64,000 bases of DNA from Lineus longissimus (taxonomy: Eukaryota > Nemertea > Pilidiophora > Heteronemertea > Lineidae), in contig NC_088319.1 of the NCBI RefSeq assembly GCF_910592395.1, forward strand, positions 4,896,001 to 4,960,000, written 5' to 3'. Shown piece by piece: positions 1 to 10,815 of this stretch (its first letter is position 1; every line of letters starts with the position of its first letter). The notes beneath the pieces were generated by a model. That model did no database searches. It saw nothing but the letters and a program-made list of their open reading frames with translations, and was not told the origin of the DNA. The translations under genes were made by a program, and so were the position numbers.

Positions 1-234
1 GTAGTACATGAAGATGTACAAGTAACTCATTGTAATGTATACATATACTTCTATTTTCAGACACACTTGCATGCTAGCATGCTGGAGTTTTTCAATTCAC
101 ACCTACTCGTTTATTGCTCGAAGCGACAAGCATACATGGAAGCAACCTTACAACTGTTTTAATATTTCTATACACAAATATGTTTCAAACAGGGTTCATC
201 GCTACATGACCCCGACTGTTTCATTTGATTTTCC
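1..234. other. 3' flank of the acetyltransferase gene
   Basis: AT-rich sequence after the stop codon of the minus-strand acetyltransferase gene, probably its 3' UTR and flank. I see no other gene here. Confidence 0.4.
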
Positions 235-872
235 TCAAATGAAACATGTCTCGCATCCAATAGTCCCAAATATTTTCTCAGGATTAATCTTTGACAGGTC
301 ATACTTTGAAAACTGTCTGTACAGGGGAGCCATAGAAACTTTTAAGTCACACTCCTTTGCAAGATCAGTCATGGCCGCGTTAAGGTCTGGAGCAGTGAAC
401 GTAACAACCGGCGTCTCCTCAGGAAGAGCCTCTATAAGCTTCTTCAGAAGGGCCACGGCTATGTTCGGCGAGTCGCAATAAAGTGGTGCAATGCGGTAAC
501 CATGCATCGCAGGTTGGATGACTCCATAACCGATCACTCGACCATTGTCCCGAGCAACGTAACACATTGTACTTGGTTTCTCAAGCCACAACCTGATGAA
601 CCTCGCCCTGGATCCTACCGTGTTCAGCGTAGTGTCATAATCGACAATATCTCGAAGAAAGGTTTCTTCATACGGGATAATGTCAAGTCCCTTGGATAAC
701 TCTTTTGCCTTTATCTTAGAAGAGTCTATTTCGCCGTCGTATGGCACAATCCTCCACTTGCTAGTTTCCGTGAAGCCTAGCCTCTTGTATGCTTCAAATC
801 TGTCCGCCACAGCAGTCAATCCCACGTTCCTGTTCCCCGCAAACGCCAAGTGGCGTTTAAATAGTGCGGGAC
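235..872 (-). CDS. GNAT gene, terminal exon
   Basis: Exon of 638 bp, acceptor AG at 874-873, stop codon at 237-235. It begins PALFKRHLAFAGNRNVGL, continuing the acetyl-CoA-binding helix. It then carries the second domain with LWLEKPSTMCYVARDNG and VIGYGVIQP. The end (GCETCFI) looks natural. Confidence 0.85.
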
Positions 873-1950
873 CTAGGAAATATATGAAAGATAATAGACT
901 AATTATAGACAGAGCTTAAGAGGTTATCTGAAGTTTGGAAGTGGGAATAACTGACCTGCATAGCTAATATCGTTGTAAGGTTGTTTTTGCAGAGTGACCG
1001 GGTATGATTATCACGAAGATGTGTGACAAAATTCCTGTATGTGAGTAAAATTAGAATTGCTGTGTTTGATAGTTATTGCATGTCACTGCGATGAATGATT
1101 CCTGTCACAGGCACTCGTAATGAACACAGCAAACAAGAAATTTTGTATATGCAATAATTCGTCGATGATTTCACAAAGTGACCAGTCTGCAATTTTTCTG
1201 AAATTGAGATAACAGCTTTATCAAATCTCTGCGCTGAGAAGAAGGCGACGACGAAAAAGAAGCTTTTAGCCCCTCACCTATTCCCTGTTCCCTCAAGTCC
1301 TTCTTCACCAACAACATCCCACCAAATGTCAGCGTGTCGCCCCAGTGTACACACATCAAGAAACCTGAAAAGGATGCATTCCATCAAAACGGCGAATAGT
1401 CTTTGTATGCTCATGACCTCTGAGAGGATTATGGGGCATTTGTGTCTTGACCCTGGCCATCTATCTGTCTGGTGTCTGGCGACATGCTGTAAATTTGTGG
1501 TTCGCAAAGCCATGGAACTTACAGGCTGATCCGGTAGGGGCATTTTGGGGGTCGTGGGAAGGACCCTCATACCCCCTTTATAAACTTGTGTTTGCATGCA
1601 CGATTTTGAAATTTCATTTTGACCCTGGCCCCATCAACTTTCAGATTGTTCCTACACACCTGATATATCCATGCATATATACTGGGTTTTTTTAAAATTT
1701 ATATATATTTTCAATATATCTCATAGTCCTTCTTTCTAATTGTACCTCCATATTGACAATTCAGAGTCTGATTTCTATTTACCAATGTTTTCTCCATTCA
1801 GCTCTGCTTTAAAGCATCCCTCAGGAGACATCCTGTACTGTACAAGGAGGTCGTGTTGGGAGGTGTTCCAACCCTCTGCAACCCCATAGTTATTCAAATC
1901 TGGGACGTCATCTTCTGTCATCTGTCGCACAATAACACCAGCTGGTAAAG
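235..1950 (-). CDS. GNAT-family N-acetyltransferase gene, three exons (5' end incomplete)
   Basis: Reconstructed minus-strand gene with exons 1950-1783, 1364-1278 and 872-235, together about 296 codons. All introns are GT-AG and all junctions are phase 1, so the frame is continuous. The first exon starts a GNAT fold (VRQMTEDDVPDLN, then VAEGWNTSQ). The second carries the core strand and acetyl-CoA loop (LTFGGMLLVKKDLREQGIG). The third continues PALFKRHLAFAGNRNVGL and holds the C-terminal half with GSRARFIRLWL and a GYGVI...GYRIAPLYCDSP stretch. This order matches the animal and bacterial GNAT proteins with a YitH/HolE-like C-terminal domain (Acetyltransf_18 type). Family knowledge: transfer of acetyl from acetyl-CoA to an amine; the substrate cannot be told. 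A short 5' exon with the start codon is expected above 1953 and was not found; an internal ATG in the first exon is the alternative start. Confidence 0.85.
1278..1364 (-). CDS. GNAT gene, acetyl-CoA-binding exon
   Basis: Exon of 87 bp between acceptor CAG at 1367-1365 and donor GT at 1277-1276, phase 1 on both sides. It encodes MCVHWGDTLTFGGM and then LLVKKDLREQGIG, the GNAT motif A region. The pyrophosphate loop (R/Q-x-x-G-x-G/A) is completed across the splice junction by the next exon. Confidence 0.8.
1783..1950 (-). CDS. GNAT gene, N-terminal exon
   Basis: Exon of 168 bp. Acceptor CAG lies at 1951-1953 after a pyrimidine-rich run; donor GT is at 1782-1781. It enters and leaves in phase 1. 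It encodes the first beta strand and alpha helix of the GNAT fold and ends in FKAELNGENIG. The frame upstream of the acceptor soon meets a stop, which supports splicing here. Confidence 0.8.
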
Positions 1951-1953
1951 CTG

Positions 1954-2667
1954 AAGTGAGGAACGATTTTATAAAGTGGGAGAATGGTCTTATTCATGAT
2001 GCTGAATAAGCTAGAAGTCATCACTGTCTCGTTTCAGGATAGTCACCCTGGATCTGGTATGAACAGTAGACGAAACTCGAAATTCAACTTCGAGTTTAGA
2101 GTTTCAAGTATTTTAAGTTGAAATAGCAGAGGGAAAGACGTCATCAAGGATCAGCCGCTCGAGCAGTTTTCTTACCGAGGATCACGACTATGGTAAGTAA
2201 CACTCTGGCCCAGCTCGGCACCTGCACAATCTAATGCAAGATGGCAAAACACGGCTATAGGCCTATAATAGGTGCATTTATAGGCTACATGCCTGTACTT
2301 CATGGGCCATAATGACACCCGTAGATGGTCCACCGACAACATCCTTAACTGCTAACCACAAAAATATGTGATGATGTGGAGTAGAAAAACGCATTTCGAA
2401 AATTATTTTCAAATCAGTGCCATCACTACTCCTCAAAACAACTATCGAAAAGTAAACGACGAAACATATCGCTTTTCATATCATTGTTGTCTGTGACACT
2501 ACATCTAAATAGTTTTATATATATCAGAGAATTCAAAGCTGGCGTTTGCTTTATATGTTCAGCTGACCGAAGAATTGTTCAAGTTCCAATTGAGTGGAAT
2601 TGGCTTGGGTGAACGCGTGACCCGAGAGAGCTCGTGCGCGTCATTCGAAACGGGCGGTGGCTTAGAA
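1954..2667. other. Region upstream of the GNAT exons
   Basis: The start-codon exon and promoter of the minus-strand acetyltransferase gene should lie here, but I found no convincing short exon or core promoter. No repeat was recognised. Confidence 0.4.
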
Positions 2668-3412
2668 TAATAAATAATAATAATAAAAAATTTATATAGC
2701 GCCGCTTAAAAATAAATTGTCAGCGGCGCTTTACAGAGATAGAACCATTTTGTACATGCATAAAAAGGTGAGATAAAACAATTACCCAAAAGCTTCAATA
2801 AAAAGGTGAGTCTTGAGTGATCTTTTAAAATATTTAAAATAATCGATGGCCCGCATCGTTGTTGGCAAAGCATTCCAGAGTCGTGGGGCGCAGACCGCGA
2901 AGGCTCTATCCCCGGCCGTGACCTTTTGGGCCCGCTTCCACTCCAGAGTTGGAGCCGAGTTTGCCCTGATCCTGAGACTTGGCCTCTGGAGTGGGAGCTG
3001 GAGATAGTCGGGGCCTGCGCCCTGCACGGCTCTGAAAGTAAAAGTTAAAATTTTAAACTTTATACGTTGTTGGACGGGCAGCCAGTGCAGATGGTGTAGC
3101 ACTGGAGTGGTCATATTTCCTGCTGCCCGTCAACAACCTCGCTGCTTGGTTTTGTAGCTTTTGTAGTCTATTTATTTCATAGGTTGGGAGATCATGATAA
3201 AGTGAATTACCGAAGTCTAGTCGGGATGTGATAAAAGCATGCACAAGATTGCCTAAGAGATCAACATGAAGGTATTGTTTTACAGAGGCAATCTTGCGCA
3301 AGTAAAAGAAGCCCGACGAGACAACCTGGCTTTGATGTTGAAACCATACGTTCCCTAGTTGCCCGAATCTATTTGAAAGACTCTGGCGGCACCTACCTTT
3401 TTCTGCTGACAT
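2668..3412 (-). mobile_element. CR1-group LINE, 3' fragment
   Basis: 5'-truncated minus-strand non-LTR retrotransposon. Two frames carry the C-terminal reverse-transcriptase region: 3412 to about 3110 (SRLDFGNSLYHDLP, then NRLQKLQNQAARLLTG) and about 3114-2782 (LHHLHWLPVQQRI, ending in PRLWNALPTTMR and FKRSLKTHLF). These are hallmark phrases of the CR1/L2/Rex group. A one-base frameshift near 3110 separates the frames. The 3' end has a GC-rich hairpin and an (AAT)n tail. It is dead and closely resembles the 3' end of the fragment at 60189-61214. Confidence 0.9.
2690..2748 (-). other. LINE 3'-terminal hairpin plus (ATT)n tail
   Basis: On the minus strand, ATCTCTGT is followed by AGCGCCGC, a loop of about 20 bases, GCGGCGCT and then an AT-rich tail. 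The stem is 8-9 bp of almost pure GC. The same layout with a different loop occurs at 60228-60285. In CR1/L2-type LINEs such structures are thought to be recognised by the reverse transcriptase; that role is inferred. Confidence 0.65.
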
Positions 3413-3634
3413 ATTCGAAAATGTAAATTTTTTGAAAAAGAGTTGTGGAACGTCAACGAGCTCGAGCTCGGATGAGCCGATGCAACCAATCAGGGAAAAG
3501 TTGATCGGTCACGTGCCGCGCCTAAGCTGAGGTGATGACTTGATTGATGATGTACAAGTTGGAACATACAAGGGGCGGCGGCCTTTTCTAATAAGCACCC
3601 TTTAGCTCCAAAAAAGACAAATTCCATATCTATT

Positions 3635-3969
3635 GATATGGTGATCACTAAATCCTAAAGGCTAGAGGGAGGGAATTATAATATGATCTCCACCGCCCGA
3701 CCCGATGACGTCATTACCGGAATTCCGGGTGGGAAATACCCCAAGTATTTATATCACAATGGCGGCAACTTCAGTTCTGTTTGACCATTTCATAACAAGC
3801 AATTTCGGCATTGTGAAGTCAGACAAGAGAGCCCTGGAAGTAATCGATGAGCTAGAAGTTGTTGCAACTACACGAAAAAATTCATTTGGTATCTCAAAAA
3901 GAACGCAGTTGGGGTAGGATGAAAAACCTCCCTCTGGCATTTAGGATTTAGTGATCACCGTATGATATC
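3635..3969. mobile_element. Small TIR element with an internal ATG reading frame
   Basis: Terminal inverted repeats of about 35-40 bp: left at 3635-3673, right at 3927-3969. The shared core is GGTGATCACTAAATCCTAAA followed by an AGAGGGAGG block. The interior holds a frame starting at 3759 (MAATSVLFDHFITS) and ending at 3917, about 53 residues, unrecognised. It could be the 5' coding part of a parent transposon kept in a deletion derivative. The target-site duplication is ambiguous because the termini are palindromic. Confidence 0.65.
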
Positions 3970-4009
3970 CATTCACACATCTGGTAAATCGCAGCACTGC
4001 CATTTCATA

Positions 4010-4164
4010 CAAGGATAGTCGGAATTACATGTGGATCAAAAATTCCCTGTATGCCGAGGCAAGCACTTCTACCTACTGTAGCAATTAAAAAGATACCGAA
4101 CCAATACCATATGCCGATATAAGCACTGTTATATATATATGCTGTACCATAATTACATTTTTCG
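4010..4164. repeat. Diverged edge units of the 62-bp satellite
   Basis: Units beginning with phrases such as TGCCGAGGCAAGCACTTC and TGCCGATATAAGCAC resemble the satellite that follows but are heavily mutated. This is typical of array edges not reached by homogenisation. Confidence 0.65.
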
Positions 4165-5548
4165 AAGCAATCCCACATGCTGATGCAAGCAATCCTACTT
4201 GCTGTTCCATAATTACAAAGATACCTCAGGAATCCCACATGCTGATGCAAGCAATCCTTCTTGCTGTACCATGATTACAAAGATACCTCAAGAATCCTAC
4301 ATGCTGATGCAAGCAATCCTTCTTGCGGTACAATAATTACAAAGATACCTCAGGAATCCCACATGCTGATGCAAGCAATCCTTCTTGCTGTACCATAATT
4401 ACAAAGATACCTCAGGAATCCCACATGCTGATGCAAGCAATCCTACTTGCTGTTCCATAATTACAAAGATACCTCAGGAATCCCACATGCTGATGCAATC
4501 AATCCTACTTGCTGCACCATAATTACAAAGATACCTCAGGAATCCCACATGCTGATGCAAGCAATCCTACTTGCTGTACCATAATTACAAAGATACATCA
4601 GGAATCCCACATGCTGATGCAAGCAATCCTTCTTGCTGTACCATAATTACAAAGATACCTCAGGAATCCCACATACTGATGCAAGCAATCCTTCTTGCTG
4701 TACCATAATTACAAAGATACCTCAGGAATCCCACATGCTGATGCAAGCAATCCTTCTTGCTGTACCATAATTACAAAGATACCTCAGGAATCCCACATGA
4801 TGATGCAAGCAATCCTACTTGCTGTACCATAATTGCAAAGATACCTCAGGAATCCTACATGCTGATGCAAGCAATCCTTCTTGCTGTACCATAATTACAA
4901 AGATACCTCAGGAATCCCACATGCTGATGCAAGCAATCCTTCTTGCTGTTCCCTAATTACAAAATACCTCAGGAATCCCACATGCTGATGCAAGCAATCC
5001 TTCTTGCTGTACCATAATTACAAAGATACCTCAGGAATCCCACATGCTGATGCAAGCAATCCTTCTTGCTGTACCATAATTACAAAGATACCTCAGGAAT
5101 CCCACATGCTGATGCAAGCAATCCTTCTTGCTGTACCATAATTACAAAGATACCTCAGGAATCCCACATGCTGATGCAAGCAATCCTTCTTGCTGTACCA
5201 TAATTACAAAGATACCTCAGGAATCCCACATGCTGATGCAAGCAATCCTTCTTGCTGTTCCCTAATTACAAAATACCTCAGGAATCCCACATGCTGATGC
5301 AAGCAATCTTTCTTGCTGTACCATAATTACAAAGATACCTCAGGAATCCCACATGCTGATGCAAGCAATCCTTCTTGCTATACCATAATTACAAAGATAC
5401 CTCAGGAATCCCACATGCTGATGCAAGCAATCCTTCTTGCTGTTCCCTAATTACAAAATACCTCAGGAATCCCACATGCTGATGCAAGCAATCCTTCTTG
5501 CTTTACCATAATTACAAAGATACCTCAGGAATCCCACATGCTGCAGGT
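4165..5548. repeat. Satellite array, 62-bp monomer, about 22 copies
   Basis: Head-to-tail repeats of a 62-bp unit, readable as AATCCCACATGCTGATGCAA, then GCAATCCTTCTTGCTGTACC, then ATAATTACAAAGATACCTCA, then GG. Most copies differ by 0-4 bases. Each unit contains the short dyad GCAAG...CTTGC with an 8-base loop. A variant (GTTCCCTAATTACAAAATAC, one base shorter) recurs near 4950, 5258 and 5444, five and then three units apart, which suggests block amplification. No long reading frame runs through it, so it is probably non-coding. Confidence 0.95.
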
Positions 5549-6170
5549 GCTGCACTCTTACATGCCTAAACCTCACAACATGATATGGACTCAGTAATCT
5601 CGCATGCCTATGCGTAAACCCGAGCGGGTAAAACGTCTACTCATACTGGCTGCCAGCATGGCCCATACCGTGGCCAAAATCGTGTAGACATCAAGAAAAG
5701 CAGGCTAAATATACAACCCGGCCCTACAAAATAGACTCACTCCGTAAACGTCGAGAAATAGACCGCTACAAATCGGCAATATTACTTACATTTTAGAAAA
5801 TGTAAGAGCGACATGGAAACGCATCCTATCGTCCATGCAACAAGCAAATCTATGTTTGACCTCATTCGTCACGTGGATTGTCACTTAAGGTGCCCTCTGA
5901 CCCCACAATAGAAAAAACCACCTCACACTGTCAAACGCTTACAGCCGCTATTGTTTTTTCTTTTGCAGAATGTAAGGAAACACTTGACCGTTCCCTCACA
6001 ATGTCAGTGTACTCTACATGTATCAACTTGATGAAAGTGTTTAAAGTTCACTCCTGATATATCTGTATAGCCATGATGTCACGCACTGATTATCTATGTG
6101 TGGCTAGCCTGCCAAGGACATGAGGTTAGGGGAATAAAAGGTTAATTGTGATTCCATAAAAAAGAACAGA
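5549..6170. other. Unique spacer between satellite and BEL/Pao remains
   Basis: No gene, RNA or repeat was recognised. Confidence 0.4.
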
Positions 6171-6176
6171 TATATG

Positions 6177-7305
6177 TCAACTCAAACTATAGATATATTT
6201 CGCCTCGAAAACACACCAGTTTCTTGCAACTTTATAACTTGCTCCAACAACGATGGTTGAAGATTCGTTCGTCTCGATACTCGGCACCATGATTTCTTGA
6301 TCTCCTACCAAATTCCTTTGCATTTGGTGTAAATCAAAGGTCGGCCACGATTCCTCCTCTTCGTGCAAAAATCCTGGCCCACGAAGCCAACGACTGGATT
6401 TTAATAGACCTCGAATGTTCGTACCGCGCGAAGCTATATCCGCTGGGGTTGTCCGTTCCTGGTACAAAACCCCATTGACTAGTTTCTGTCAATCTCTGTA
6501 TGGTAGCTATTCTGTTGGCTACAAACACCTTGAAGTTCTTCATCTCATTGTCGAGGTATCCTAAGGCTAGCAGCCGACTTTATCGATCTCTCCCTTGAGT
6601 CCACCAGCTACGTGTCTCATAGCCTTTGCTGGCGTGGCTGTTGCTTAAAGCTCCAACCTGAGAATACTGTAAATGGGTGTCAACCTACTGTGCCGTAAAT
6701 CAAGTTTACATCGACCCTCTTCATGCTACTCTAGTAATTACGCGGCTACGCCAGACAATTTGTACATCGGTTTATTTCCCAGCTACTGACATTATCCGAT
6801 TCTTGTTTTCAATTCTTCCAACGTTTCAGCATGCAGGCTCTTTGGAAGTTGGGTGTCCCACTCTTTCTCCTTCACCAATTCTTGCATTGGCATCTTGCCT
6901 CTTAAATCCATCGGTGAGATGAGACCGAGGGGATCGAAGATTGAGCAAATTACAGCCAAGGCTCTTCTTGTTGTGTTTGGTTTGTTCATGTCAGGGTTTC
7001 TATGACTGATTGTCTTCTCCTTGTGGTTCCAAACCATTCCGGGAGTTGATTATGTGTCTCTAACTGCTTTGCCTTGACTCAGATTCACCGACGACTTAAC
7101 TTCAGCTGATTCTAGCAGCGACTTAAAAATCTCTGGTTCAGAGCTGTGCAATCCCACAAGCTCCGCGACCTCCTTTGCCTTCTCTATTGTATCTTGGGAG
7201 TCAATATTGTCGTCCACATACAACGAATTCTTCGCCGCCTCTATCACGTCTTGACTAAAGTCACCAGCGTTATCCTCTGCGCTCCTTAGCATGCAGTGCA
7301 TAGCT
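6177..7305 (-). mobile_element. BEL/Pao LTR retrotransposon, degraded pol fragment
   Basis: Minus-strand remains of a Pao-type pol gene. From 7301: the reverse-transcriptase active-site block (NSLYVDDNID) and the following helix. After a stop at 7052-7050 the same frame continues to about 6792 with GMVWNHKEKT and the family block CSIFDPLGLISP. After a decayed stretch, 6543-6177 carries VFVANRIATIQRLTE, the W-x-x-VPG-x-x-NP connection and ASRGTNI. Protease, integrase and LTRs are not seen. Nonsense and frame changes show it is inactive. Confidence 0.85.
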
Positions 7306-7639
7306 GTTAATAGCAGAACTTACGGTCAATCGGTAATCCCTGATATCGCCATCTTGACGCAAGGACCCAATAACGGCAAAATTGCGAAGCTGGCGAAACA
7401 TTTATAACGGGTCACCTTGGCCTTACTATGGACTTATAGCGCGATTGTGGGGTTGTAACTATATTGTCAAGAGGAAAGAACAGCACGCGACCTAACGCCG
7501 ACCTATTTATGTAAAAGTGATAATTAGAAGGTGTGTAGTTCAGGAAATGTTAATAAAAAGTCATTCCAGATCGTCTTTTGAGAGCATTTTTAATTGTTTG
7601 ATTATTTGAGATGATCGGTTTGATCTGATTTTCGCCTTA

Positions 7640-7960
7640 GCCACCTGGAGGCCAAACTGAAAAGGTAAAAAGTGAAATTTCTTGCTTATTAGTAACTTGT
7701 TTTCGATATTTTTATGGTAGGTACTCCAAGCAAGGATACATCACAATGTTGTATGAGTTTTTGATCTGACTACTTTTCAAGGTCAAAGAGGTCCGTTTGA
7801 GTGCAACAATAGAACGTTTCTTAACCACTAAAACTAACAACTTGAATCTTCGTACACATGACCACAAGGTCAGATAACTTGTGACACCGAATTTCGGTCC
7901 AATATGATTCTTGACTTGGCCACCAGGGAGCCAAAACTGAAAGGTAACAAGAGGTCCACG
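7640..7960 (+). repeat. Dispersed repeat family 1, copy 1
   Basis: Shares TTATGGTA..GTACTCCAAGC, AAGGATACAT and a downstream CGTTTCTTAACCA block with 10615-10815, and in reverse orientation with 40855-41115. No coding potential; class unknown. Confidence 0.7.
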
Positions 7961-8462
7961 GGCGTGGTGCTCAGCTGGATGACCTAATAGTAATAACATA
8001 GGACTGAGGGTGTAAAGTATAGTCCTGTTTGAAGGTCAAGAGAACACGTTATACCACTAAAATTTCCAATGCAGAGCTGCCAGCTGGATGAAATATGACT
8101 AAACTAATCATCCATGGTATGTAAATATTACAGGAGGCAACGGAAGATATCCCTAGTTCAGTATGTTGTATCGGTAGCTTTACAGAAAAGAAGTGTGAGA
8201 GAGGATGTAACTTCTCCATGGACAACTGTAGTATGTCCAGGCTGGGTTGTACGTGCTGTAACCAAGGATACAAAATGCTGTCTGTAATTGAGAGGTATCC
8301 TGATAACAGAGGTAAAAAAATAGAAATGACTAGTTTGGAACTAACACCACTGTCTTTTTTTTAATAAGGCAGAGATTACAGGAGTCAACAAAATTAACTT
8401 CATTGAGAGAAATTGACCTGTCCTGCAGGTGATTGAAATTTACAAAGGGTCGTTTTTCATGA

Positions 8463-8572
8463 CATTGTGCTCTACTGCATATCCCTAGTGAGTCGATCGG
8501 GAACCAATCTATTTTTTACTAGCATTGTGCTCTACTGCGTATCCCTAGTGAGTCGATCGGGAACCAATCTAT
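8463..8572. repeat. 60-bp tandem duplication
   Basis: The block CATTGTGCTCTACTGC through GGGAACCAATCTAT occurs at 8463-8512 and again at 8523-8572 with one base difference. It is a recent local duplication. Confidence 0.9.
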
Positions 8573-10614
8573 CCGTGGCGCAGACAGGTTCAAATTGGCT
8601 ATATCTTGAATAGATTGAATTGCGATGAAAATCTAATGCAATAAAGGAGCAATATCGAAGAGAAAAATTAATCAAACCTATTGTCCACAGACTCGGACCC
8701 TGCAATGGCGTGATGTATGCGTGCATATAAAAGTATATCAATTGGTCCCATAGAGATGATGAGGCAATGTCAATATGCCTCGTTCCTTAGTCAGCAATAT
8801 GCCCCTTTTTATACGGAGAAGAAGGGGAACCCAGATAGGCCTTTACATGTCGGCTTCCAAATGGCTCGAACCAACTGTATTATCACTACTATAACTTTAA
8901 AATGCGTGCTCCTCCTACATGTAGCAATGTCTCGGGCAAGGCACTTAGTCGACAGGCAAGCTAGAAGTTCAGCACCGTGAGCAGCACCTTGATGAGGCCA
9001 TGTCAGGTTCAGCGCGCCTCTTCAGATACAACAAGTATTGAAAGCTGTGGTGAGCACGTCATAAAAAGACCATGGTCACCTTAAATTTGAAAATCCCTTC
9101 ATAATCAAGGGCTAGCTCTGACTAAAACAGCACCCATAAACAATAGACCACCAATTTGACCCCAGCTCCTAACTGCGGGAAAACCCAAGTCCAGCAACCA
9201 AAATTACCAAAAATACATTTTTGTTTACATTTGAACTGCACACATGTGTTTGTTTACAATTTCATTTCCCGCGAAATCTCGAAAATCAGGTGACCTGCAA
9301 TCGTGGATTGAAAATAACATTAACCTGCTGGGTTCAGCAGGTCAGCAGGTATACCGGCTGTTCCAATCATCCCCCTACAGCCAGCTGTTCAAAAGGTAAT
9401 GTTATTCACCCCACAGGGAGTGCAGGTAATTGATTAAGCCCCTGCATAACTTAACAGCAATGGCTTGGCATCTGTGAGTGGTAAGGAGAATTGACAGTGT
9501 CCGATTAAAAATCCCTCATTACTGCTCCGCTGAAGTAAATTTTTGAACAAAATCAAGACGTTGCATCAGGGTAAGGTGTCACCACCATTCATGCAATTTC
9601 AAGGCGATCCAACGCCTCTAAGTGTGACTTTATTCGTCCCCCTTCCAGTATTATTATATAGAAGATTTAGACCAGCGATGACGTCATTTCTGGTGATTTC
9701 CTATGTTGTCCAATGAGCGCTTTTTAAAGTGTGCAAGCATGCAATGTATTTTATCAGCGCTGCCAATTGCCGAACAGAATGCCGTAGCTCCGTCAATTAT
9801 GAATCAATTTTGATGGGAGTAACATTATTGTGTTGCTTGGAATGTTTACTTTTTACTCATGTAAGAATCGTAGTACTAAAAACTAATAAGCAAACAGAAT
9901 CATGCCGATTCACTGCACATACTGTGGGAATTCTCCACTTCAAAATACATTGCGAACAGAGCGTGCACTTCCGATATCCGGCTTTCCGATATTTGGCCAA
10001 ATTTTCAAGAACTAATTTCTGAAAGTATTCCCTTAAGACCTTATGACTACCCACTGAAAGGAACTAGTGATAATATCGCCTACTTGACTACTTTTTAGCA
10101 GAAAATTGGTTACTTAAGGTGTTGCAATGTCAATCTTCCATCTTTAGACTGGTCACAGTGGGTATGCTGAAATATAGCCTGGTTACTTGGCCAATTCAAT
10201 GCGCAGAATACAACTGCGCAACTATACGTCATAACCCGGGCTTTTGAATCGTCAAAAAATCAGTCAAATGTGCCTGTAGCGCCAACTGGTGGTGAAAACT
10301 AAACTAATTCCATTACAAGTCAAAATGAAAAATTATTTAAAAATATTCGGCCAGATTTGAAAACAATATTTCCTCTGTGGACCGAGGTATAAAGGAAATA
10401 AGTTTAAACTTCCCGATGACCTCATTCGCCGAATGTAGGTCGGATCGCGCTGATTTTTGGTTTCTGAGTTCACTTTGGGCTACTCCTAATTTAGCAGCGT
10501 CAACAAAGTGCCAGGTCGTACGGTTACAAAATGCCCAAAAGTGACACGGATGGAAGGAAGGAAGGACGGACACCATTCCCTTAGTAATATTGCCAGCTTC
10601 GCTGACTTTGTCAG

Positions 10615-10815
10615 CTGAGCTAAAAAGTGCAATATCTCGTTTAGTAGTGACTTGTTTTCAATAATATTTATGGTACTCCAAGCAAGGATACATTACTTGT
10701 CATACCAATTTTGATTTGACGTATATACTATACATGTAGCATGTTTCTTAGCCAGTATGAATTCCTAATCACCAAATATCTATACGGTGAGCACAGTGGC
10801 CCCTGGCTTTTTTAT
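10615..10815 (+). repeat. Dispersed repeat family 1, copy 2
   Basis: Contains AGTGACTTGTTTTCAATAAT, the GTACTCCAAGCAAGGATACA block, ATACTATACATGTAGCATGT, and an end matching the GTGAGCACAGTGGCCC stretch seen in reverse at 40860-40890. Confidence 0.75.

Noticed and set aside
4165-5548. CRISPR-like array
   Set aside because: The 62-bp units are continuous tandem copies without unique spacers, in an animal genome.
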